From positions 434,001-498,000 of the forward strand of contig NZ_CP018091.1 in NCBI RefSeq assembly GCF_001885215.1: 64,000 bases of DNA, read 5' to 3'. The position numbers were made by a program, and so were the translations under genes. The DNA comes from Synechococcus sp. SynAce01 (lineage in GTDB: Bacteria > Cyanobacteriota > Cyanobacteriia > PCC-6307 > Cyanobiaceae). The notes beneath the pieces are model-generated. The model was not told the DNA's origin. It did no database searches and saw nothing but the letters and a program-made list of their open reading frames with translations. Every line of letters begins with the position of its first letter. Position 1 is the stretch's first letter. Below are positions 31,805 to 40,919 of the stretch, piece by piece.

Positions 31805-33039
31805 GCGCTGGGAAGGCGGTAGCGGCTGATGATTTTCTTGGCGAAGGCCGGTATGTGCTGATCCGCCTTCTCCGGGTGGTTGCGGCGCACCCAAAGCGCG
31901 TTGCGGGTGAAATGGGAGTCGATCGAGAAGCGACCGTATTCCAGACCTTTGGGACCCACCCGCTGCACCAGCCAGCCCACCACCTCAGCCAGCCAGCCGG
32001 GCAGCTTCACCGCCTTGTCATAGGCGCCGATGCCCTGTTGCACGGCGGCGCGCCGATCACCGCTGCTGGTCACCGGCGCAAGCTCCAGTTCAGGCTCGAC
32101 CAGATCCAGCAGCAGCTGGCCGAGCGGGTTGCGTACCACCAGCCATTGGCGGCCGAAAGTGGCACCCATGTACCCCACGACCAGATCGGCTCCGGCATTG
32201 ACGTAATCGAAACAGCTCAGGCAACTGGGCGCGAAAACATCCTTGAGATGGGGCGTGTCGAGGCCGAAGAACGGCACCGTTTCCTGGCGGCCATCGCTAT
32301 GGCGGAAATGAATGCGGAAGTCCTGCATGAACTCGTAGTGCACCACGGTGGCCGGCGAGCTGCTGGCGCTCTCCAGAAAGGTCTGCAGGCCAGCGCGGCT
32401 GACATTGTCAACACAGGGCATGCCGAGCACGTAGAGCTGCTCGAGTGGGAGGGTGTCCTGGACGGCTCGCAGGGCCTGGATCTGGCAGCCCACGCCGATC
32501 GCCAGCAGCCTGCGAATGCCGCTTCCCGGCAGTTGCTCCAGCACCTCAAGGTTGGGGGAGAGGGTGGGCTTGTTCACCCGTGCCGCCAGAACCTCTTCCG
32601 GGGTGCGGGCCAGCACCGGCACCGGCGTGAAGCGATCGTCCGGGCTCTGCTGCACGCAGAGCACCGCATCCACCAGCCCGCTTTCCAGCGCCCGCACCCC
32701 GATCCGGCTGACGATGCCTGTCCACTGGGCACCGGCGATCGGTGGACCCAGCCTGGCGCTGACCATGCGCTGGTGAACCCCGAAATACAGCTCGTCTTCG
32801 TTGTTGAGGTCACGGCTGCGGCCATGGGCTTTCTCCTCGAGACGCTCGAACTGCTGGTTGAGGAAGGCACAGGCGTTACGGACATACGCCACCCAGCGGC
32901 TGTCGCAAAGGCCGCAGTCACTGCAGAGATCCTTGGCTGGCTTGGGGCTCCCCTTGGCCAATGGCCTGGCCCGTTCGTGGGGGGGGAGAGAGGCTGTCGT
33001 CAAAGTCAAATCCTGCCGTTGAGCGGCATAGGAGCTCAC
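31801..33039 (-). CDS. bciB: F420-hydrogenase-beta-like 8-vinyl reductase (BciB type)
   Basis: A 412-aa protein of the FrhB family with the iron-sulfur pattern CSDCGLC (about residues 39-45) and later GMPCVDNVSRAGL and CLSCFDYVNAGADLVVGYMGA. In cyanobacteria this family includes BciB, which reduces the 8-vinyl group of divinyl (proto)chlorophyllide with ferredoxin; plant HCAR is related. Chlorophyll-pathway context is not visible here, so the function rests on family knowledge. It is followed by malQ with a 4-nt overlap and is divergent from an LCP gene, with 75 bp between. Confidence 0.85.
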   Translation of the reverse strand: MSSYAAQRQDLTLTTASLPPHERARPLAKGSPKPAKDLCSDCGLCDSRWVAYVRNACAFLNQQFERLEEKAHGRSRDLNNEDELYFGVHQRMVSARLGPPIAGAQWTGIVSRIGVRALESGLVDAVLCVQQSPDDRFTPVPVLARTPEEVLAARVNKPTLSPNLEVLEQLPGSGIRRLLAIGVGCQIQALRAVQDTLPLEQLYVLGMPCVDNVSRAGLQTFLESASSSPATVVHYEFMQDFRIHFRHSDGRQETVPFFGLDTPHLKDVFAPSCLSCFDYVNAGADLVVGYMGATFGRQWLVVRNPLGQLLLDLVEPELELAPVTSSGDRRAAVQQGIGAYDKAVKLPGWLAEVVGWLVQRVGPKGLEYGRFSIDSHFTRNALWVRRNHPEKADQHIPAFAKKIISRYRLPSA

Positions 33040-33114
33040 AACCTATCGGTCGTTCGGGCTGGCCTGCACGGGCTGGGCGAGAGTGGGACAAATCGATCCA
33101 GGGAACCGACGCCC

Positions 33115-34110
33115 ATGGCCGGCGGCCAGAGAAGCACAATCAGCTCCAGCCTGAGCAAGGCAGGTCAAGAGCTTGGGAACCGAGCTCGCAAGGCGCCGAG
33201 GCGCACGTATCTACTGGTCCTGGCCACAGCGACTCTGGGCCTGGCAGGCGGCATCGGCGCGCTCAATCTGGTTTGGGCCCAAGCCGATCCTGAGCGAACC
33301 GGCGCCCACCAGGCAGGAGAGCGCGCCAGGCTGAGCCCTCCGCCCACTCGCCCGATCACGGTGCTGTTGATCGGCAGCGACGCCGATCTGCTCGGGCAGG
33401 CCAGGAATGGCGCCGCCCCTTCAGGGCCCGCCAACAGCGACGCCTTGCTGCTGGCACGGGTGGATCCCGCCGGGGCCCTGCGGCTGCTGATCCTTCCCGC
33501 CGACCTGGCCGTTCAGCTACCAGGCGAGAAGCCCCCGCAGTCGCTCGGTTCGTTGTATCGAGAGGGCGGGCCAGCCCTGGCCAGCAGCTCCGTGGCAGCC
33601 CTGCTGGGGCTGGAATCCGGTCAACCCCAGCGCTATGTGGTGGTGCCCCGGGCCGCCCTGCGCAGCCTGGTTGATGGGCTGGGCGGCGTGGAGATGAATC
33701 TGGAGCAACCGTTGCGCTCCACCGACAAGACCCAGAATTTCGAGGTGGATCTGCAGGCCGGCCTGCAGAATTTCAGGGGCAATCAGGTGGAGCAGATGGT
33801 TCGCTTCCTGGAACCATCCCTGGGCGAACAGGGTCGCCGGATCCGCCAGCAGCTGGTGCTTGAAGGCCTCTTCCAACAGCTGTCCCGCCCTGAACAGGGA
33901 TCTCGGCTGCCAGAGCTGCTGACCCAACTGGCTCCGCAGGTCGACACCAACCTCTCCACCGGTGAAGCCCTCAGCCTGCTCAGTGCGGCAACGGCCAATC
34001 CCAAACAGATCCGCTTTGACCAACTGCCACTGGCGCGGCCCAGCAAGGCCGACCAACCCTTGCGGCAGCTCCAGAAGAGTGCGGCCGTGCCGCTCTGGCC
34101 CAAGGGCTGA
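33115..34110 (+). CDS. LCP-family envelope protein
   Basis: A 331-aa LytR-CpsA-Psr protein. One N-terminal membrane helix (about residues 30-52) is followed by the domain: ITVLLIGSDADL, NSDALLLARVDPAGALRLLILPADL, SLGSLYREGG, RYVVVPRAALRSLVDGLGGVEM and RIRQQLVLEGLFQQL. The usual Arg cluster is reduced: the position after the second strand reads PADL where many members have a PRD motif. It may be a divergent member. ATG 33115 follows the divergent bciB. The first gene of the window is of the same family. Confidence 0.8.
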   Translation: MAGGQRSTISSSLSKAGQELGNRARKAPRRTYLLVLATATLGLAGGIGALNLVWAQADPERTGAHQAGERARLSPPPTRPITVLLIGSDADLLGQARNGAAPSGPANSDALLLARVDPAGALRLLILPADLAVQLPGEKPPQSLGSLYREGGPALASSSVAALLGLESGQPQRYVVVPRAALRSLVDGLGGVEMNLEQPLRSTDKTQNFEVDLQAGLQNFRGNQVEQMVRFLEPSLGEQGRRIRQQLVLEGLFQQLSRPEQGSRLPELLTQLAPQVDTNLSTGEALSLLSAATANPKQIRFDQLPLARPSKADQPLRQLQKSAAVPLWPKG

Positions 34111-34111
34111 T

Positions 34112-34675
34112 TCAAGCCAGCGCCAAGCGCTGCCAGCCCAGCTGCAGGGCTGCGGCCAAGGCCAGCTCCTCGGCGTCTTGGTCGGAGCCGGAAGCAGGGT
34201 TCTCCTCTCCAACCATGCCAAGCCAGGCCAGACCTTCGCGGCGGCGCATTGGCCCCTCCCAGGGGCCGCCCCACTGAATCAGGCCCACCAGGGGCACCCC
34301 GCAGGCATGGAGAAGCGCGCTGTAGGCCGCCGGGATGCCACCGCCGGCAGCGGCTGCGGTGATCAGAAGCAGCGTGGGTTGCCGCCATGAACCCAGGGAA
34401 TCGGCCCAGCGGCCATCCGGCTCGATCCACTGCCCCGGATCCAGCGGCAACGGCGCCAGCCAGGGGCCATGGCGCTCAGCCAAGGAGGCCAGACGAGCCG
34501 TGGCTGTGGCCTGAGCCTGGGCGGGCCAGCCGGCCAGCGGCAAGGCCAGCAGGTCCGCCAGGCGGCTGGCCGCCTTCAGGGTGGTCGCGGCGTCACAGCC
34601 AGCACCGACCAGCATCAGGCGTTGCTCGGTGCGGATTGGCCCAGGCTGGACTGTTACGGCCCCTGTCTTTGCCAT
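34112..34675 (-). CDS. Conserved protein of unknown function (187 aa)
   Basis: A 187-aa protein rich in Ala and Leu. It has LMLVGAGCDAATTLKAASRLADLLALPLAGW, then LLLITAAAAGGGIPAAYSALLHACGVPLVGLIQWGG. The pattern is a Rossmann-like alternation but without a clear Walker motif. I do not recognise a family with certainty. It is convergent with the LCP gene (1 bp between ends) and divergent from prs. Confidence 0.55.
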   Translation of the reverse strand: MAKTGAVTVQPGPIRTEQRLMLVGAGCDAATTLKAASRLADLLALPLAGWPAQAQATATARLASLAERHGPWLAPLPLDPGQWIEPDGRWADSLGSWRQPTLLLITAAAAGGGIPAAYSALLHACGVPLVGLIQWGGPWEGPMRRREGLAWLGMVGEENPASGSDQDAEELALAAALQLGWQRLALA

Positions 34676-34741
34676 TTTTTGCAGTTCTAACGGCGACAGG
34701 CTTCTACCATCGGGACTAAGCCATGCGTCATCGCCGCCGCC

Positions 34742-35737
34742 GTGAGCAGTTTCTTGACCGCTGAGCAGGTGAAGCAGGGCGCGACAGCCCACGACACCAG
34801 GCGGCTGAGGCTGTTCAGTGGAACATCCAATCCAGGATTGGCCCAGGAAATCGGCGCCTACCTGGGAGTTCCGGATGGCCCGAGGGTGATCAAACGCTTC
34901 GCCGATGGCGAACTTTATATCCAGATCCAGGAATCGATTCGCGGTTGTGATGTCTTCCTGATCCAGCCCACCTGCGCTCCGGTGAACGATCACCTGATGG
35001 AGCTGCTGATCATGGTGGACGCCTGCCGCCGCGCCTCCGCCCGCCAGATCACCGCCGTGATCCCCTATTACGGCTATGCCCGCGCCGACCGCAAAACCGC
35101 TGGCCGCGAATCGATCACCGCCAAATTGGTGGCCAATCTGCTGGTGACCTCGGGGGTGGACCGGGTGCTGGCCATGGACCTGCATTCCTCCCAGATCCAG
35201 GGCTATTTCGATATTCCCTGTGATCACATCTACGGATCACCGGTGCTGGTGGATTATCTCTCCGCCCGTGATCTCGGTGAGGTGGTGGTGGTCTCCCCTG
35301 ATGTCGGTGGCGTCGCCAGAGCCCGGGCCTTCGCCAAGCGCATGCACGATGCGCCACTGGCGATCATCGACAAACGACGCTCCGGTCACAACGTGGCCGA
35401 GAGCCTGACCGTGATCGGTGATGTGGCTGGCAAAACCGCAATTTTGATCGACGACATGATCGACACCGGCGGCACGATCGCCCAGGGGGGCCAGTTGTTG
35501 CGGGAACGGGGGGCCCACAGGGTGCTGGCCTGCGCCACCCACCCCGTGTTTTCACCGCCGGCCATTCAGCGTCTCTCCGAACCGGGCCTGTTCGAAGAAG
35601 TGTTGGTCACCAACAGCATCCCGATTGCCCCCGAGTGCAGCTTCCCCCAGCTCCAGGTCTTGTCGGTGGCCAAGATGCTGGGTGAAGCGATCTGGCGCAT
35701 CCATGAGGAGAGCTCGGTGAGCTCGATGTTCCGCTAA
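34742..35737 (+). CDS. prs: Ribose-phosphate pyrophosphokinase
   Basis: Prs makes PRPP from ribose-5-phosphate and ATP for nucleotide, histidine and tryptophan synthesis. The 331-aa protein has LFSGTSNPGLAQEIGAYLG, the ATP loop YYGYARADRK, AMDLHSSQIQGYFDIP, VVSPDVGGVARARAFAK and the PRPP loop AILIDDMIDTGGTI. Start is GTG 34742; upstream the short leader runs divergent to the 187-aa gene (66 bp apart). Confidence 0.97.
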   Translation: MSSFLTAEQVKQGATAHDTRRLRLFSGTSNPGLAQEIGAYLGVPDGPRVIKRFADGELYIQIQESIRGCDVFLIQPTCAPVNDHLMELLIMVDACRRASARQITAVIPYYGYARADRKTAGRESITAKLVANLLVTSGVDRVLAMDLHSSQIQGYFDIPCDHIYGSPVLVDYLSARDLGEVVVVSPDVGGVARARAFAKRMHDAPLAIIDKRRSGHNVAESLTVIGDVAGKTAILIDDMIDTGGTIAQGGQLLRERGAHRVLACATHPVFSPPAIQRLSEPGLFEEVLVTNSIPIAPECSFPQLQVLSVAKMLGEAIWRIHEESSVSSMFR

Positions 35738-35878
35738 GGCCAAGGCCGGAACTTTGGTGGCCACCACCACTGGCAGGGGCTGGTCCGAGCCGATACTCTC
35801 CGCCCTGGTGCCACAGCTTTCACCATCGCTCCGATCCTTCCCGCAGAGCCCGAGAACCCCGCCCCAAAGGCGGAGCCC

Positions 35879-37069
35879 ATGCCGATGGCCATGCCCCTGA
35901 GGGTTCGACTCAAGGGCTCCCTGCCGGCCCTGCTCACCACCCTGCTCACCGCAGGATTACAGGGCATTGGCGCCCTGCCGGCCCTGGCGGCCAGCCCCCG
36001 GGTGGGCGTCTGGCTCACCAACAGCCCCAGCCCCCTCTACTACGACCGCCGCCGACTGGAGAAGGCCGTCGACGAACTGGCCGCCACCGGGATCAACACC
36101 CTCTATCCGAATGTCTGGAGCCGGGGAGCGACGTTCCACCGCAGCCGCTTTGCACCGATCGAGCCGGCCCTGCTCAAGGCCGATGCCTCGTTAGACCCGA
36201 TCTGTCACCTCACCAGCGCGGCCCATCGCCGGGGCATGAAGGTGATCCCCTGGTTCGAATATGGCCTGATGGAGCCGGCCGATGCCGAGGTGGTGCGCCG
36301 TCACCCGGAATGGCTGCTGCGCCGCAGCGACGGCAGCACCCTGTACGCCATGCATGGGGCCAACCTCAAAACCTCGCCGCTCAAGGATCTGCGGGTCTGG
36401 TTGAACCCCGCCCACCCTGGGGTGCGGGCCCGGTTCATCGGCCTGATCGGCGAAATCGTGCAGCGATGCAACGTGGATGGCATCCAGCTCGATGACCACT
36501 TCGCCTGGCCGGTGGAACTCGGCTACGACACCTACACCAGCGCCCTGTTCCGCAAAGACACCGGCCGTGAACCGCCGAGTGATTACAACAACAGAGAATG
36601 GATGACCTGGCGCCGCCAGCAGCTCACAGGCCTGCTGCGGGAACTGCGCCGTGAGATGAAGCGCTCCCACAGCGGCTCTGTGGTCAGCCTTTCGCCCGGG
36701 CCCTTCCGCTTCTCCTATAACCACTGGCTGCAGGACTGGGAGATCTGGGCCCTGGGCAACCTGGTGGATGAACTGGTGGTTCAGAACTACGCCTATTCGG
36801 TGAATGGGTTCGCCAAAGACCTCGACCAATCGGCCTTAGTCAAGGCCCGCCGCTGGGGCATGCCGGTCCAGATCGGCATCCTGGCCGGCTTCGGCAAGCG
36901 CACCACGCCGATGCCTGCTCTGAACCAGAAGGTGAAGCTGGCGGCCGGCAAAGGAATGGGAGTGATCTACTTCTATTGGGAAGGCCTGTGGGGGGTCCAC
37001 GCCGGCCCCGAAGGTGCGGCCGCCCGCAAAGCCGGCTTCCGCAAGCTGCACTCCAGCGCCTTCCCCTAG
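35879..37069 (+). CDS. Glycoside hydrolase-like protein (GHL10/DUF187 family)
   Basis: A 396-aa secreted protein. The signal peptide ends near ALPALAAS (about residue 37). The barrel begins RVGVWLTNSPSPLYY and includes INTLYPNVWSRGATF, HRRGMKVIPWFEYGLM, VDGIQLDDHFAWP with two Asp at the likely catalytic strand, and the end GVIYFYWEGLWG. GHL10 proteins are thought to cut glycans in the envelope; substrate unknown. A CCGCC/GGCGG hairpin precedes the ATG at 35879. Its stop lies in the first copy of a 10-bp repeat. Confidence 0.88.
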   Translation: MPMAMPLRVRLKGSLPALLTTLLTAGLQGIGALPALAASPRVGVWLTNSPSPLYYDRRRLEKAVDELAATGINTLYPNVWSRGATFHRSRFAPIEPALLKADASLDPICHLTSAAHRRGMKVIPWFEYGLMEPADAEVVRRHPEWLLRRSDGSTLYAMHGANLKTSPLKDLRVWLNPAHPGVRARFIGLIGEIVQRCNVDGIQLDDHFAWPVELGYDTYTSALFRKDTGREPPSDYNNREWMTWRRQQLTGLLRELRREMKRSHSGSVVSLSPGPFRFSYNHWLQDWEIWALGNLVDELVVQNYAYSVNGFAKDLDQSALVKARRWGMPVQIGILAGFGKRTTPMPALNQKVKLAAGKGMGVIYFYWEGLWGVHAGPEGAAARKAGFRKLHSSAFP

Positions 37070-37107
37070 ATCAGGATTTACGAGATCAGGATCGGCAAGA
37101 TCAGGAT
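37068..37107. repeat. 10-bp unit repeated three times over convergent stops
   Basis: AGATCAGGAT is found at 37068-37077, 37083-37092 and 37098-37107, an exact 15-bp period. The first copy overlaps the TAG of the GHL10 gene; the last contains the pepN stop on the minus strand (37101-37103). Confidence 0.85.
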
Positions 37108-39764
37108 TGGCGCCCTTCGCTGCCGAGGCACTGATCCACCACCTCGCGGGTGTTCGCCGAGAGTTCGGCGGCCGAGAGCCGGGCGGCGGCTTCGCGCATC
37201 CGTTCGCCGCGAAGGGGGCCGTAGCTCTGCCAACGGCTGAAGATCTTGGCCATGCGCGAGGCCGTGATCGGATTGCGGCGATCCAGGTCGGCAATCTGAT
37301 CGGCCATGAAGCGATAGCCCTCACCTCCAATGGCGTGGAACACCGGCGGGTTGCCGGCCAGTCCGCCCAGCACGGCACGGATGGAGTTGGGAGCAGCCGC
37401 ATCGAAACGCGGGTGGGCCAGCAGCCCACGCACCCGCTCAAGGCCATCGCCGAAAGGAGCGCTGGCCTCAAGGGCAAACCAGGCGTCAAGGATCACCGGT
37501 TTCTCCTGCCAACGCGCGTAGAAGGCGGCCATCGCCGCGCTGCGCTCTAGGCCCTCCCAGGGCTGCAGGGCCCGCAAGCCCGCGCGAGCCAGGGTCATCG
37601 ACGGGCCATCCACCGCGGCCGCGGCCGCCGCCATCACGCCACGATCCCCGGCGGCGGCCAGCCAGGTCCAGGCTGTGGCGGTGAGCATCCGCTCGCCATT
37701 ACCCGCTGGCCAGGCCTGATCCCAGTGCTGGCGGCAACGCTCGAGGGCCGAGCCAAGCGGGGCGGCGAGGGCTTCACCGAAGCGCCGCTGCAGGGCCAGC
37801 TGGGCCGCCAGGAGCAGCGGTGGATCCGGCGTGTCCATGGCCTGTTCAAGCTCGGCCATCCCCGGCAGGGCCATCAGGCAACTGCGGCTGGCATCGCCCA
37901 GGTCGTCTTCATTCAAGATTCGCTCAAAAGCAGCGATCAGGCCCGATTCCAGGGCGCTGTCTGCCTCACCGTCGGCGCGGCTGAGCACCGCCTGACGCAG
38001 CAGGGTCTGACCGGCATCCCAGCGGGCGAAGGGATCGGAATCGGCAGAGAAGAGCAACAGCAACTCAGGGCGTTGCCGCTCGATCTCCAGCCGCACCGGC
38101 GCTGAAAACCCCCGCAACAGCGACAAGGCCGGCGGCTCGCTGGAGCTGGGCAGATCGGCGAAACGAAAGATCTGCTCGGCCTGATCGATCACCAGCAGGC
38201 CTTGGGCGCCCAGGGGAAGCTCTTCGCCGCCAGCGCCCAGCAGGCCAAGGGCCAAAGGAATCACGAGCGGTTGCTTCTGCGGCTGCCCCGGGGTGGGCAG
38301 GGTGTGCTGGCGCACCTTGAGTTCCAGCACGCCGCCGGCCCCATCCCAGCGCCGCTCGATCCGTAGCACCGGGGTACCGGCCTGGTGATACCAGCGGCGG
38401 AAGCGCTGAAAATCAAAGCGAACGGATTGCGATTCTCCGTTCTCTGCCCCAGCGGTGGCGGCCTCTTCCATGGCCGCAACAAAGTCTTCGCAGGTGGCGG
38501 CGGTGCCGTCATGACGCTGCACATACAGCGCCATGCCAGCCATGAACAAGCGGTGTCCCAGCAGGGTGTGGAGCATGCGGATCAGCTCCGAGCCCTTTTC
38601 ATAGATCGTCGTGGTGTAGAAGTTGTCAATCGCCTGGTATTGGTCAGGCTGTACCGGATGGGCCGTTGGACCGGCATCTTCACGGAACTGGGTGTTGCGC
38701 AGCATCGAGACATCCTCGATGCGCTTGACAGCAGCGGAATGGAGATCAGCAGTGAAGGATTGATCCCTGAACACCGTAAGACCCTCTTTCAAGGAGAGCT
38801 GGAACCAGTCGCGGCAGGTGATGCGATTGCCGGTCCAGTTATGGAAATACTCGTGGGCAATCACACTCTCGATGCGCTCGAGTTCGCCGTCCGTTGCGGT
38901 GACCGCATCGGCAAGAACCAGCTTGGAGTTGAAGATGTTGAGGCTCTTGTTCTCCATCGCGCCCATGTTGAAATGGCGCACGGCCACGATGTTGAATTCA
39001 TCGAGGTCGTACTCCAGCCCATACACGCGCTCATCCCAGGCCATCGCCCGTTGCAGTGAGGCCATGGCGTGGGCGGTGAAGGGGGCATCGCCGGGCTCCA
39101 CGTGGAGGCGGAGTTGCACGCTGCGCCCCGAGGCTGTGGTGAAGGTCTCGCGCACCTCCTCCAGCCGGCCGGCCACCAGGGCAAACAGGTAAGAGGGTTT
39201 GGGGAAGGGGTCGTCCCAGATCGCATAGTGCCGATTCCCCTCCAACTCCCCCTGCTCCACACCGTTGCCGTTGGAGAGCAGCACCGGGCAGTCGCTGCGG
39301 TCGGCCTCCAGGCGCACGCGAAAACGGCTGAGCAGATCAGGACGATCAGGATGAAAACTGATCCGCCGGAACCCCTCGGCTTCGCACTGGGTCGTGAACA
39401 GTCCGCCGCTGGCGTAGAGCCCTTCAAGGGTGGTGTTGGTCTGGGGCCGGATGCGCACCAAGCTGGTGAGCAGGAAGGGCCCTGGCGGTGGCGCCAGGAT
39501 CACCAGCCGGTCGTCCTGGCGCTGGTAGGCCGCCGGCGGCAGGGTTTCGCCATCGATGGCCAGTTCCAGCAGTTCGAGGTCCACGCCGCGCAGTTCCAGC
39601 GGCGGCGATGGTGACGGGGCCTGGATGGCTGGGGCAAAGGCCAGGGCCGCCTCCACCAGGGCCTGGTCCGAGAACAGGCGCACGGTCAGGTCCGTGCGAT
39701 CGAGGCGATAGGGAAACGGCTGGTAGTCGGCCAGCCGGGTCACGCAGTGGGGAGCCAGGCTCAT
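37101..39764 (-). CDS. pepN: Aminopeptidase N (M1 family)
   Basis: PepN removes N-terminal residues from peptides in the cytoplasm. The 887-aa protein has the exopeptidase motif MGAMENKSLNIF (about residue 265), the zinc motif HEYFHNWTGNR followed by the second-sphere glutamate in LKEGLTVFRDQ, and FYTTTIYEKGSELIRML with the catalytic tyrosine. The C-terminal half is the long helical domain. Length and motifs match gammaproteobacterial-type PepN. Start is the ATG at 39762-39764. Confidence 0.97.
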   Translation of the reverse strand: MSLAPHCVTRLADYQPFPYRLDRTDLTVRLFSDQALVEAALAFAPAIQAPSPSPPLELRGVDLELLELAIDGETLPPAAYQRQDDRLVILAPPPGPFLLTSLVRIRPQTNTTLEGLYASGGLFTTQCEAEGFRRISFHPDRPDLLSRFRVRLEADRSDCPVLLSNGNGVEQGELEGNRHYAIWDDPFPKPSYLFALVAGRLEEVRETFTTASGRSVQLRLHVEPGDAPFTAHAMASLQRAMAWDERVYGLEYDLDEFNIVAVRHFNMGAMENKSLNIFNSKLVLADAVTATDGELERIESVIAHEYFHNWTGNRITCRDWFQLSLKEGLTVFRDQSFTADLHSAAVKRIEDVSMLRNTQFREDAGPTAHPVQPDQYQAIDNFYTTTIYEKGSELIRMLHTLLGHRLFMAGMALYVQRHDGTAATCEDFVAAMEEAATAGAENGESQSVRFDFQRFRRWYHQAGTPVLRIERRWDGAGGVLELKVRQHTLPTPGQPQKQPLVIPLALGLLGAGGEELPLGAQGLLVIDQAEQIFRFADLPSSSEPPALSLLRGFSAPVRLEIERQRPELLLLFSADSDPFARWDAGQTLLRQAVLSRADGEADSALESGLIAAFERILNEDDLGDASRSCLMALPGMAELEQAMDTPDPPLLLAAQLALQRRFGEALAAPLGSALERCRQHWDQAWPAGNGERMLTATAWTWLAAAGDRGVMAAAAAAVDGPSMTLARAGLRALQPWEGLERSAAMAAFYARWQEKPVILDAWFALEASAPFGDGLERVRGLLAHPRFDAAAPNSIRAVLGGLAGNPPVFHAIGGEGYRFMADQIADLDRRNPITASRMAKIFSRWQSYGPLRGERMREAAARLSAAELSANTREVVDQCLGSEGRQS

Positions 39765-39812
39765 CGGGTCTGGAAAGCAACGCTTCCTTGATCCTGGCGC
39801 CCCGTTCGGCCC

Positions 39813-40217
39813 TCACCAGGGCAGGGGGTCGCGGCCCTGGCCGGCATTGCAGCCCACCTGGGAACCCAGCAGGGCCCCAAGAGGCACGGCCCAGGTGCGA
39901 CCGTCCTGGCGCGAAGCGGCGTAACCGAGGCCGCCGCCGAGAACACCGCCGACTAAGCGGCCGATCGAGCAGCGTTGCTGAAGATTCTGGGCGTCCTGCC
40001 AGCTGCTTGGGCCCTGCTGATAGGGGGCCGAGTTGATGCGTTGGCTGGGGTAATCCTGGAAGGGGGCCGGGAAGTTCCTCGCCAGAGAGACGGGGGCCTG
40101 ATTCTGCCAAGACCTCGAGCCGGCGAGGGCTTCGGCAGGAACAGCCAGCACCAGACCAAGAACAGCGGCGGCCAAGGCGGCCGGTGCCTGAGAGCGAAGC
40201 GAGAGCGTGAAGACCAT
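39813..40217 (-). CDS. Secreted glycine-zipper protein
   Basis: A 134-aa precursor with a signal peptide (LAAAVLGLVLAVPAEALA, cleavage about residue 32). A Tyr/Gln/Ser-rich stretch leads to a glycine-zipper motif (IGRLVGGVLGGGLGYAAS, then LGALLGSQVGC) like the 17-kDa/Gly-zipper outer-membrane proteins. The ATG 40217 puts the signal peptide at the N-terminus. It is co-directional with pepN, 48 bp upstream of it. Confidence 0.75.
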   Translation of the reverse strand: MVFTLSLRSQAPAALAAAVLGLVLAVPAEALAGSRSWQNQAPVSLARNFPAPFQDYPSQRINSAPYQQGPSSWQDAQNLQQRCSIGRLVGGVLGGGLGYAASRQDGRTWAVPLGALLGSQVGCNAGQGRDPLPW

Positions 40218-40326
40218 GGCGTGTGAGGCGGTGGAGATCCCCGAAGGGATGCCATCAGCAAAGCCCCAGTCCCCGATCAAAGTGCAACTGAGAAGGCCTC
40301 CAGCTACGTCTGAATGCAACCGCCAC

Positions 40327-40764
40327 TTACGGAGCTGGAGGCCGGGCTCCGCCAGCACCCTGTTGCTTGATCGCGTCCTGCACCCGCTTGACCACATCGG
40401 CAGGGACCTCCGCTGGGCAGATCTCGACGGCTCCGATCACTGCGGATTTGGTGGACCCACGCCAGATCTCCTCGATCGTGAGTGCCTTGGTGCCCACCTG
40501 CTGGATCAAGCCCCCATGCAGCCCCTGAATCACCTGGGCGATGGTTTCGCCGGCGATGCCCACCGCTGTATCGAATTCAACCTTGGCGCTGCGTGAAATG
40601 CAGACGTTGACAGCCGCAATCCTGGTGTAAAGCGACATCTCCGCTTCGGTGGCCGGCGCGGCCTGGGCCTCGGGAACCAGCAGCGTCAGGGGGACAATCA
40701 TCAGGGAGGCCGCCAACAGACGGCTGCTCCAACGAGAGGGAAGTCGCAAAGCAAGAGTGATCAT
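40327..40764 (-). CDS. Secreted protein of unknown function (145 aa)
   Basis: A 145-aa precursor with a signal peptide (LLAASLMIVPLTLLVPEAQA, cleavage after residue ~35). The mature domain is helical with two cysteines (VNVCISRS and VEICPAEVP) that could form a disulfide, and ends in a Gly/Ala/Pro tail. I do not know a function. A TTG codon directly precedes the ATG at 40764; the ATG is preferred. Confidence 0.7.
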   Translation of the reverse strand: MITLALRLPSRWSSRLLAASLMIVPLTLLVPEAQAAPATEAEMSLYTRIAAVNVCISRSAKVEFDTAVGIAGETIAQVIQGLHGGLIQQVGTKALTIEEIWRGSTKSAVIGAVEICPAEVPADVVKRVQDAIKQQGAGGARPPAP

Positions 40765-40919
40765 CAACCCCCATGCTGAACCATGATCAGCGGGACATCA
40801 ATCCACCAGGAGTGCAGCCCATGGAGTGGCTGACCTTGGACTGGACCCAGGACTTGCCCCAATAAGCCATAGGCTGGATCCAAGTTTTGGTTCTGTGACT
40901 GGTGCCCGGCTCAGGGGAC

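Noticed and set aside
31789-33114. Long open frame on plus leading into the LCP gene
   Set aside because: It is the reverse of bciB; the LCP protein with its signal helix begins at 33115.
34676-35227. N-terminal extension of the 187-aa gene
   Set aside because: It is antisense to prs; ATG 34675 is a sufficient start.
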